Below, one piece after another: positions 1 to 6,784 of a stretch of 20,144 bases of DNA (position 1 is its first letter; each line of letters begins with the position of its first letter). The position numbers and the translations under genes were made by a program. The stretch lies in the NCBI GenBank assembly GCA_002422745.1, contig DITH01000104.1, positions 372 to 20,515 on the forward strand, in the 5' to 3' direction. The stretch is from Alphaproteobacteria bacterium UBA6189. Lineage in GTDB: Bacteria; Pseudomonadota; Alphaproteobacteria; Rickettsiales; UBA3002. Below the pieces are notes generated by a model. That model was not told where the DNA came from, did not search any database, and saw nothing but the letters and a program-made list of their open reading frames with translations.

Positions 1-551
1 GCTTCGGACTGGGCGACATCGGTGCGCGTTACCTCGCCAACTTCGAACCGCTCCTGCGAGGCGGTGAGCTGGCGTTTTAGCACATCCTCGTTATTACGCG
101 AAAGCTCCAGAATGGCGCTGGCGGCGACCACATCCATGTAAGCGGCGATGGCGTCGAGCATCACCTGCTGCTCGGTACCGGAAAGGGCGAATTGCCCTGC
201 CTTCACGCGTTGTTTGGCGGCCTGATAATCGGCGATGGTGGAGCCACCGCGAAACAGGGGCTGATTCAAGGTGAGGTTTTTATCCTCGTAGGATCCTTCG
301 GTGCTGACGCCATTGATGCTGGTGTCCTGCTCGCCGCGCTCGTAGCCAGCGCCGATAGTGGGGCGGAAATTCGAAAGGGCCTGCGCCACGCCTTCGTCGG
401 TCGCCTTCTGGCGCTCACGTTCGGCTTGAATGACCGGATTGGTTCGGTACGTGGCCTCCAGCGCTTGCGTGAAGCTGCTGGCATGGGCGAGCGAGGTGCT
501 GCTAAGCAGCATCGCGAGGGTGGCGGCGGTAAAACGAAGGGACAATCTCAT
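1..551 (-). CDS. TolC-family outer membrane efflux protein, N-terminal part (cut by window edge)
   Basis: The minus strand reads open from the window edge to an ATG at 551. The product begins with a signal peptide (basic MRLSLR, a hydrophobic stretch, then a likely cut after AHA), followed by SSFTQALEATYRTNPVIQAE, the usual start of TolC/OprM-type outer-membrane channel subunits. Later stretches such as LTLNQPLFRGG and the segment around VGEVTRTDVAQSEA are also characteristic of the family. TolC trimers form the exit duct for type I secretion or RND pumps. An in-frame ATG at 563 is an alternative start; neither has a clear Shine-Dalgarno. A weak promoter (TTTGCA, 16 nt, TAGTAT) can be seen on the minus strand upstream. 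About 180 residues are present; the rest lies outside the window. Which pump or transporter it serves is unknown; the RND gene at the other edge is 19 kb away. Confidence 0.88.
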   Translation of the reverse strand, partial: MRLSLRFTAATLAMLLSSTSLAHASSFTQALEATYRTNPVIQAERERQKATDEGVAQALSNFRPTIGAGYERGEQDTSINGVSTEGSYEDKNLTLNQPLFRGGSTIADYQAAKQRVKAGQFALSGTEQQVMLDAIAAYMDVVAASAILELSRNNEDVLKRQLTASQERFEVGEVTRTDVAQSE

Positions 552-686
552 GATACTCAGCATGTAACGGGGGTTTAGCGCAAACGATACTAAAATGTGC
601 GTATGGTTTGCAAAATAATCTTTTTCACCACTGAACTGTAGCGAATTAGCAGAACGCTGAGCGCTAGCGCCATGCGGCCCATTTGC

Positions 687-714
687 GTCCCCCTACGCTA
701 ACGCTTTGGGGGAC
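687..714. repeat. Inverted repeat (hairpin), 7-bp stem
   Basis: GTCCCCC at 687-693 pairs with GGGGGAC at 708-714 around a 14-nt loop. It is the first of a run of hairpins upstream of the tolC-like gene. There is no T-run, so it is not a typical intrinsic terminator. Confidence 0.55.
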
Positions 715-717
715 ACG

Positions 718-756
718 CGCTTTTGCTGAGCCGCGCCAATGGCACGGGCAAAAGCG
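718..756. repeat. Inverted repeat (hairpin), 9-bp stem
   Basis: CGCTTTTGC at 718-726 is the exact reverse complement of GCAAAAGCG at 748-756, separated by 21 nt. It lies directly beside the 19-bp copy of the tRNA-Cys 3' end. Confidence 0.55.
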
Positions 757-757
757 G

Positions 758-776
758 TGGAGGCCGGGGGCGGAAT
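758..776 (-). repeat. 19-bp direct repeat of the tRNA-Cys 3' end
   Basis: Positions 758-776 are identical to 897-915, which is the 3' end of tRNA-Cys including its CCA. Identity stops exactly at the CCA terminus on one side (757 is G, 896 is A) and inside the T-arm on the other (777 is T, 916 is C). Exact duplication of a tRNA 3' end is the form left by site-specific integration at tRNA genes, but no integrase is nearby and only 120 bp separate the copies. Confidence 0.6.
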
Positions 777-850
777 TGGCGCGCTACGCTTGCCTCGCCT
801 CGGCCGGTTGGCCTCGGGGTGAACGCCATTCGATCCCGCAACCTTGCTTT

Positions 851-896
851 ATTCTATTTCCTTCGGGCGCGGCTGCGCCCATCCGAAGGAATAGAA
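851..896. repeat. Long inverted repeat directly after tRNA-Cys
   Basis: ATTCTATTTCCTTCGG at 851-866 pairs with CCGAAGGAATAGAAT at 882-896 with one bulged base. Inside, GGGCGC and GCGCCC form the tip of the stem around a GGCT loop. On the minus strand it begins immediately after the tRNA CCA, so it may terminate the transcript or guide tRNA 3' processing, although no T-run follows. Confidence 0.65.
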
Positions 897-971
897 TGGA
901 GGCCGGGGGCGGAATCGAACCGCCGTATACGGGTTTTGCAAACCCGTGCATTACCACTTTGCTACCCGGCC
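897..971 (-). tRNA. tRNA-Cys (anticodon GCA)
   Basis: On the minus strand the gene starts GGCCGGG and ends CCCGGCC, followed by a T discriminator and an encoded CCA (75 nt in all). The anticodon stem CGGGT/ACCCG encloses the loop TTGCAAA, whose middle bases are GCA, which reads Cys codons. The T-arm carries the usual GGTTCGATTCC pattern and the D-arm has the AGCAAAGTGGTAA form. A T at the discriminator position is typical of tRNA-Cys. Long hairpins flank it on both sides (851-896 and 978-1011). Confidence 0.96.
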
Positions 972-977
972 GCGCGT

Positions 978-1011
978 GGCGAGGCGCTGGTTGTAACCAG
1001 CTTCCCTCGCC
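978..1011. repeat. 14-bp-stem hairpin between dps and tRNA-Cys
   Basis: GGCGAGG (978-984) pairs with CCTCGCC (1005-1011), and inside it GCTGGTT (986-992) pairs with AACCAGC (995-1001), with a small asymmetric internal loop. It sits 6 bp before the 5' end of tRNA-Cys on the minus strand. It could separate dps transcription from the tRNA or act in precursor processing. Confidence 0.6.
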
Positions 1012-1028
1012 CGGTCAAGCGCGCGAAT

Positions 1029-1057
1029 GCGACGGCGCAGCCTGTTTGCGCCGACGC
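1029..1057 (-). terminator. Hairpin at the end of dps, possible terminator
   Basis: GCG-A-CGGCGCA (1029-1039) pairs with TGCGCCG-A-CGC (1047-1057), giving a ten-pair stem with one A-A mismatch and a 7-nt loop. It begins 2 bp beyond the dps stop codon. No T-run follows on the minus strand, so it may protect the mRNA end or act with Rho. Confidence 0.45.
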
Positions 1058-1059
1058 CT

Positions 1060-2702
<1,643 letters not shown>

Positions 2703-2723
2703 TTTTATCCCTGCCTTGGTTAC

Positions 2724-2799
2724 TTTTGTCATTCCTGCGAAAGCAGGAATCTCCTATACAGTCCGCAAGGGGATTCCTGCTTTCGCAGGAATGACAAAA
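2724..2799. repeat. 76-bp REPIN-like palindromic element
   Basis: The arms 2724-2751 and 2772-2799 are perfect 28-bp reverse complements around a 20-bp spacer. Each arm contains its own palindrome, ATTCCTGC-GAAA-GCAGGAAT. Two REP-like palindromes facing each other is the layout of REPIN and small MITE-like elements. A partial second copy lies at 19547-19612. The element lies between FNR and ferredoxin and, as RNA, would form a long hairpin that could terminate or stabilise transcripts. Confidence 0.85.
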
Positions 2800-2816
2800 C
2801 ACGTGAGAGAGAGCCC

Positions 2817-3137
2817 ATGAAAAACGTCACCATCCACGTCACCGATTATACCGGCATCGAGCACAGGCTCGATGGGCTGGAAGGCTGGCGCGCGATGGAA
2901 GTCATCCGCGATTACGGCCTGCCCATCAAAGCCGAGTGCGGCGGTGCATGCGCTTGCGCCACCTGCCACGTGTATGTGGCGCCCGAATGGCTGGATAAGC
3001 TGGCGCCGCCCAATGCGGACGAAGAAATGATGCTCGACGACGCCATGGCGGTGGAAGCAAACTCGCGCCTTTCCTGCCAGATTATTCTTGGCCCCGAGCA
3101 TGAAGGGTTGAAGCTCACCCTTGCGCCGAATCCTTAA
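2817..3137 (+). CDS. [2Fe-2S] ferredoxin, adrenodoxin/FdVI type
   Basis: A 106-residue soluble electron carrier. The cluster ligands are visible as Cys41, Cys47 and Cys50 in ECGGACACATCHVYV (C-x5-C-x2-C) and Cys87 in SRLSCQI, the pattern of the adrenodoxin/ISC-ferredoxin group. The acidic stretch around residues 68-76 (ADEEMMLDD) matches the partner-docking surface of the family. The start follows a purine-rich GAGAGAG at a normal spacing. It lies downstream of the ferredoxin-NADP reductase in the same direction, which suggests the two form one electron-transfer pair feeding Fe-S assembly or a P450/oxygenase; no isc genes or oxygenase are in the window, so the final acceptor is unknown. Confidence 0.95.
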   Translation: MKNVTIHVTDYTGIEHRLDGLEGWRAMEVIRDYGLPIKAECGGACACATCHVYVAPEWLDKLAPPNADEEMMLDDAMAVEANSRLSCQIILGPEHEGLKLTLAPNP

Positions 3138-3138
3138 G

Positions 3139-3166
3139 CTTTCATTAATAACTCCCTGGGTATAAT
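3139..3166 (+). promoter_or_regulatory. Promoter for the EF-hand gene
   Basis: A perfect TATAAT (-10) lies at 3161-3166, with CTTTCA (3139-3144) as a weak -35 at 16 nt. Transcription would start about 17 nt before the ATG at 3190, leaving room for the AGAGGAG ribosome site. It begins just after the ferredoxin stop codon, so the EF-hand gene probably has its own promoter. Confidence 0.5.
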
Positions 3167-3189
3167 GCTCTTATTAAAGAGGAGTTTCC

Positions 3190-3714
3190 ATGAGTGCGCC
3201 GTCCAAGCCCGATGACCAAGGCCCTGCTCGCATGCACAAGGAAATCCAGGAAGCGATGACTGCTCATCCTGTCCAAGGCGCAGCATTGCAGCGTATCGCT
3301 GAAACGCTCGACCGCAATGGCAATGGTCGCCTTGAGAGCGATGAAACGAAAGCATTGCTGGTCGAGCATCAACGCGGAGTCGGAATGCTTACCGGGATTC
3401 AAAATGCGACCCATCAGCATCCGCAGGATATGCCAGCAATAGATACCGCGTATGTAACCAATACCCATACGATTCTAGGCGCGACCCTACCGCGCGGTGC
3501 TGAACCACTGAGTGAGGCAGAAGCCACCACCATAGCAGCTAATGCCAACCGTGCGGGCAATCGCGCCATGGAGCAGGCGCAGCGTCAGGTAGAAGCGGCG
3601 CTTACGCCGGAGATGTTGGCTGGTTTGCGTGCGAGCATGCAGCCTGCAGATACTGGCCAAAAATCACCAAGCAGTGCAGGTGTCGAGCGTAGCCCTCAGG
3701 AGCTTGGTCGTTAG
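3190..3714 (+). CDS. Small cytoplasmic protein with one EF-hand calcium-binding motif
   Basis: A 174-residue protein with no recognised overall family. Residues 41-52 (DRNGNGRLESDE) form a canonical EF-hand loop: D41, N43, N45, G46, E49 and E52 sit at the calcium-ligand or turn positions, and hydrophobic L48 at position 8. The preceding helix (LQRIAETL) fits; the following helix (TKALLVEHQ) fits too. Only one loop is present, so pairing would need a dimer or a degenerate second hand. The rest is Ala/Gln/His-rich and probably helical (residues 105-150), with a polar tail. There is no signal peptide or membrane segment. AGAGGAG lies at good spacing before the ATG. It converges on the nitroreductase gene with 7 bp between their stop codons. 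The role is unknown. Confidence 0.8.
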   Translation: MSAPSKPDDQGPARMHKEIQEAMTAHPVQGAALQRIAETLDRNGNGRLESDETKALLVEHQRGVGMLTGIQNATHQHPQDMPAIDTAYVTNTHTILGATLPRGAEPLSEAEATTIAANANRAGNRAMEQAQRQVEAALTPEMLAGLRASMQPADTGQKSPSSAGVERSPQELGR

Positions 3715-3721
3715 AACCTCA

Positions 3722-4276
3722 TCAATACTCGCTAACGACAGCGCTCAGCTCGGGCCGTTCGCGATCTTCGGGCTCCTCGGTTTTGCTGCCGATATAGATG
3801 AATCCGGCGATTTTATCGCCTTCGCCACCGCCCAGCGCGGTGAGGATTTCACTGCGGTAGGCCACCCATTCCGACAGCCATTTGGCGCCGTAGCCCAGCG
3901 CGTGGCAGGCATGCAGGATATTCATACACACCGCGCCGACCGAGAGCATCTGCTCCCATTCCGGCGCTTTGAAATTCACCTTCGGCGTGAAAATCACGGC
4001 CAGCACCAGCGGTGCACGGGTGAATAAATGGCGCTCATGGGCGAGCTGTTTTTCGTCGGCATCCGGATATTGGTGGGCAAAAAGCGCCGCGGCGATATCG
4101 CCCAGCTTTTGCGGGTCGTTCAGCACCACGATGCGCCAGGGCGTCAGCTTGCCGTGGTCGGGCACGCGGGTCGCGGCGCGCAGAATGATTTCCAGCTCCT
4201 CGGCCGTGGGTGCCGGTTCGGCCAGATGCTTGACGCTGGTAGAGCGGCGGGTCAGCAGTAGTTCGATTGCATCCAT
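3722..4276 (-). CDS. Nitroreductase family protein (FMN-dependent)
   Basis: A 184-residue flavoprotein of the nitroreductase superfamily, short YdjA-like branch, which reduces nitro compounds, quinones or related acceptors with NAD(P)H. Seen in order: the FMN-phosphate-binding LLLTRRSTSVKHL near the N-terminus, the APTAEELEIILRAATRVPDHGKL-type segment (RVPDHG contacts FMN), TPWRIVVL, a central helix SVGAVCMNILHACHALGYGAKW, and IAGFIYIGS near the end. The start at 4276 is chosen because family similarity begins at MDAIELL and AGGA lies just upstream; upstream extension to 4417 reads into the divergent phosphatase promoter. The physiological substrate cannot be told from sequence. Confidence 0.92.
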   Translation of the reverse strand: MDAIELLLTRRSTSVKHLAEPAPTAEELEIILRAATRVPDHGKLTPWRIVVLNDPQKLGDIAAALFAHQYPDADEKQLAHERHLFTRAPLVLAVIFTPKVNFKAPEWEQMLSVGAVCMNILHACHALGYGAKWLSEWVAYRSEILTALGGGEGDKIAGFIYIGSKTEEPEDRERPELSAVVSEY

Positions 4277-4312
4277 GATCCTGACTTTCTCCCGCAGCGC
4301 ACGGGAATAGCA

Positions 4313-4341
4313 TTGTTGTTGTGCCGCTTCTGTGCTATATA
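4313..4341 (+). promoter_or_regulatory. Promoter for the tyrosine phosphatase gene
   Basis: TTGTTG (4313-4318) and TATATA (4336-4341) are exactly 17 nt apart. The predicted transcription start, near 4348, is only about 5 nt before the ATG at 4353, so the mRNA may be nearly leaderless, in keeping with the missing Shine-Dalgarno. Confidence 0.45.
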
Positions 4342-4352
4342 TGGCATGACCA

Positions 4353-4829
4353 ATGAACAACAAGAAACCGTATTCCATTCTCTTCGTATGCACGGGCAAT
4401 ATCTGCCGCTCCCCCACGGCGGAAGCGGTGTTTCGCCATGTGATTCACGCGCGCAATCTTGCCCATTTTTTCCATCATGATTCAGCCGGGGTGGATTCGC
4501 ACCATATCGGCCAGGCGCCCGATCCGCGCTCGCAGCAGGCGACGCTAAGCCGCGGGGTGGATATGAGTGATCTGCGCGCGCGCAATATGCGGCCGGAAGA
4601 TTTTTACGATTTCGATTTGATTCTGGCGATGGATGAGAGCCATCTCGCCGCACTTAAACGCATGGCGCCAGCCGACGCCACGGCCGAGATCGTGAAATAC
4701 CTGCCGCATTGCGAGCATAGCGAAGGCTGCGTGCCCGACCCGTATTATGGCGATGCCAACGATTTCGAGCACGTCTATGGCTTGATCGAGCGTGCCACCA
4801 ACCGGCTGCTGAAAAAGCTCGGCCACTAA
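4353..4829 (+). CDS. Low-molecular-weight protein tyrosine phosphatase
   Basis: A 158-residue cytoplasmic phosphatase. The P-loop V-C-T-G-N-I-C-R-S near the N-terminus gives the catalytic Cys13 and Arg19 (C-x5-R), and the general-acid loop is DPYYG with Asp129. Length and order fit the LMW-PTP family. In Gram-negative bacteria such enzymes often act on tyrosine-kinase regulators of polysaccharide export, and this gene sits 144 bp before an exopolysaccharide operon in the same direction; no tyrosine kinase is in the window, so the link is only positional. Arsenate reductase is less likely because the P-loop and DPYYG fit the phosphatase better. No Shine-Dalgarno precedes the ATG. Confidence 0.93.
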   Translation: MNNKKPYSILFVCTGNICRSPTAEAVFRHVIHARNLAHFFHHDSAGVDSHHIGQAPDPRSQQATLSRGVDMSDLRARNMRPEDFYDFDLILAMDESHLAALKRMAPADATAEIVKYLPHCEHSEGCVPDPYYGDANDFEHVYGLIERATNRLLKKLGH

Positions 4830-4937
4830 CGCGCCGCTTCTTTCTTTCGCGCGAACGCACCGAATAGCTATATGTGGCTCCCGCGCCGAAATGCGCGCTG
4901 AATCTGCTGCTCAGAGGCGGCGAAGGCCGACATTCTC

Positions 4938-4967
4938 TTTACGCGAAGGCCTGCAATCCCCTACTGT
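4938..4967 (+). promoter_or_regulatory. Possible promoter of the pel operon
   Basis: TTTACG (4938-4943), 18 nt, TACTGT (4962-4967). If used, transcription would start at or next to the ATG at 4974, giving a leaderless mRNA; no Shine-Dalgarno precedes that ATG. A 9-bp direct repeat GCGAAGGCC (4920-4928 and 4943-4951) brackets the -35 region and could be a regulator site. Box matches are weak. Confidence 0.25.
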
Positions 4968-4973
4968 TTCCCC

Positions 4974-5879
4974 ATGCAAATACTTGTCACGGGCGGTTGC
5001 GGATTTATTGGCTCGCATTTAGCGGAAGCGCTGGTCGCGGCCGGCCATGCGGTAACTGTTCTCGATGATCTCTCCACCGGAAAGCGCGCGAATCTCCCGC
5101 CCCAGGCCCGCTTGGTCGAGGGCGATATCGCCGACGCAGCCACGCTGCAGGCCGCCTGCCGCGAGGCAGAAGCCATTTTCCACCTCGCCGCGATTGCTTC
5201 GGTCCCGGTATGCGAACAGGAGCCCGCCCGCGCCGAACGCACCAATGTCGCCGGCACCGCGCTCATTTTTGAAGCCGCCGCCGCCCGCGCCATTCCCGTT
5301 ATCTATGCATCTTCAGCGGCGATTTATGGCGATAACGACGCGCTGCCGCTGGTGGAAACCGCCGTGCCACGGCCACTAAGCCTTTACGGCAACCATAAAC
5401 TAACCAACGAACGTATGGCCGCCGCCGCCTGGCAGGCGCGGGGCGTGCGTTCGGCGGGCTTGCGGTTTTTCAACGTGTACGGCCCCCGGCAGGATCCCTC
5501 CTCGCCCTATTCCGGCGTTATCAGCAAGTTTGCCGCGCAATTGCACGCCGGACAGCCCCTCACCTTTTTTGGGGATGGCGGACAAACCCGCGACTTTATT
5601 TACGTGGGCGATATCGTGCGTCTTTTGCTCGCCGCCTGGCAGCAAGCGAAAGCCGCCGGACTCTATAATGGCTGCACGGGCACCCAGACCAGCCTGCGCC
5701 AGCTGGCCGACCAGCTTGGCCGCGCAATGAGCGAGACTCCTGTTACCCAGCTGGCCGAGGCTCGCACCGGCGATATCCGACATTCCTGTGGCGACCCATC
5801 GCGCGCGAAAGCCGAACTAGGCTTTACGGCGACCACCACGCTGGCTGATGGTCTGCGCCAATTGGTGGAGGCCCCATGA
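4974..5879 (+). CDS. NAD-dependent UDP-sugar epimerase, PelX-like
   Basis: A 301-residue extended short-chain dehydrogenase. The NAD-binding glycine motif TGGCGFIGSHL is at residues 6-16, D31-D32 end the second strand, the active-site serines are in YASSAAIYGD (about 111-120), and the catalytic pair is Tyr138-x3-Lys142 (YGNHK). RFFNVYGPRQDP and FGDGGQTRDFIYVGDI are the substrate-domain signatures of UDP-glucose/UDP-GlcNAc 4-epimerases. It begins the pel operon and its stop overlaps the pelA start by 4 bp. In other bacteria a UDP-GlcNAc C4-epimerase called PelX is encoded with pel genes and supplies UDP-GalNAc, the building block of Pel; that role is inferred here from position. Other substrates (UDP-glucose, UDP-glucuronate) are possible. 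Confidence 0.85.
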   Translation: MQILVTGGCGFIGSHLAEALVAAGHAVTVLDDLSTGKRANLPPQARLVEGDIADAATLQAACREAEAIFHLAAIASVPVCEQEPARAERTNVAGTALIFEAAAARAIPVIYASSAAIYGDNDALPLVETAVPRPLSLYGNHKLTNERMAAAAWQARGVRSAGLRFFNVYGPRQDPSSPYSGVISKFAAQLHAGQPLTFFGDGGQTRDFIYVGDIVRLLLAAWQQAKAAGLYNGCTGTQTSLRQLADQLGRAMSETPVTQLAEARTGDIRHSCGDPSRAKAELGFTATTTLADGLRQLVEAP

Positions 5880-6784
5880 TCCGTCGTTGGCGCGCCCTCC
5901 TCGCCCTGTTCTGCTGCGCCAGTTGCGCCCCCACCCCAGCGCCCGGCCCGAAACTGGAGCGCTGGGCGGTGTATTACGACCATACGCTGCCATCCAGCGC
6001 CTTCACGGAGTATGATTTGGTGGTGTTCGACCGCCAGCATCATCCGAAGCTGGCACCGCTGCTGGATAGGGACATTACGGTGCTGGCCTATGTCAGCGGC
6101 GGGGAAATTGCCCAGGATGCGCCGTTTCTGACCAAGCTGAAGGGTAGCGGGGCAATTCTTGCCCATAATGCGACCTGGGATAGCCATGTGGTCGACCTTA
6201 CCTACGCCGCATGGCGAAGCCGGGTGCTGGAACAAGTGGCAGATGCCGAGGCCAAGGGCTTCAGCGGCATCATGCTCGACACGCTCGACAGCCCCCTGCA
6301 CTATGCCGCAGAGAAGGGTAAAGAATTGGGCGAAGCCAACCGCTTAGCCGCTATTCAGCTGGTACGGGATATCCGCACCACCTACCCCGCCATGAAGCTG
6401 ATGATGAATCGCGGCTTGGCCATTCTACCTGAGGTTTCTGAGCAACTGGATTTCATCCTGGCTGAGAGCGTTTTGGCCGAAACCAATGTTTCTACTGGAC
6501 AATCCAGGCTGTTCTCGCCTAATACCTACCGTCAGGTGGTCGCTCAACTGCACGCTGCACAACGGCAATCGCCTCAATTAAAAATATATACGTTGGACTA
6601 CTGGAACAAGGATGATGTGGACGGCATACAGCTCCTATACGCGCTTCAGCGCGCGCATGGCTTTGCCCCTTATGTCACCTCTCCAGACCTCCGGCAGCTC
6701 TCTCCTGAACCGCACAGCAAGCAGGCCCGCAGATATGAACCAATCGAACCGATAGCTACAGAATTCGAGGATAACGATGCGTAA
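5876..6784 (+). CDS. pelA: PelA-like polysaccharide hydrolase, hydrolase domain only
   Basis: A 302-residue exported protein resembling the N-terminal glycoside-hydrolase (GH166, TIM-barrel) domain of PelA, which cuts Pel polymer in the periplasm. After a signal sequence (hydrophobic LLALFCCASC; Cys17 might be lipidated but the lipobox is imperfect) come WAVYYDHTLP, a strand with VLAYVSGGEI, the acidic GIMLDTLDS (Asp135, Asp138), MMNRGLAILP and DFILAESVLAE (Glu197), the likely catalytic acidic positions of this fold. PelA of Pseudomonas aeruginosa is about 950 residues and adds a deacetylase domain; nothing of that domain is present here and the reading frame ends naturally. GGAGG precedes the ATG. 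It overlaps the epimerase by 4 bp and pelB by 8 bp. It could also be named as a GH114-like hydrolase, but the operon supports PelA. Confidence 0.85.
   Translation: MIRRWRALLALFCCASCAPTPAPGPKLERWAVYYDHTLPSSAFTEYDLVVFDRQHHPKLAPLLDRDITVLAYVSGGEIAQDAPFLTKLKGSGAILAHNATWDSHVVDLTYAAWRSRVLEQVADAEAKGFSGIMLDTLDSPLHYAAEKGKELGEANRLAAIQLVRDIRTTYPAMKLMMNRGLAILPEVSEQLDFILAESVLAETNVSTGQSRLFSPNTYRQVVAQLHAAQRQSPQLKIYTLDYWNKDDVDGIQLLYALQRAHGFAPYVTSPDLRQLSPEPHSKQARRYEPIEPIATEFEDNDA

Larger units (their letters stand above)
564..896. other. Gene-free stretch rich in imperfect hairpins
   Basis: This 333-bp stretch between the tolC-like gene and tRNA-Cys has no convincing gene. Open frames crossing it also cross the tRNA and have no family resemblance. 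It holds at least four successive inverted repeats (687-714, 718-756, 773-831, 851-896) and a 19-bp copy of the tRNA-Cys 3' end (758-776). The first 100 bases or so, upstream of the tolC-like gene, are AT-richer and probably hold its promoter. Confidence 0.7.

Noticed and set aside
192..578. Plus-strand open frame of 128 codons at the left edge
   Set aside because: It is the antisense shadow of the tolC-like gene, whose minus-strand translation has a signal peptide and clear family motifs.
758..915. Prophage or genomic island at tRNA-Cys
   Set aside because: Although the tRNA 3' end is duplicated, no integrase or other mobile gene lies in or beside the 120-bp interval.
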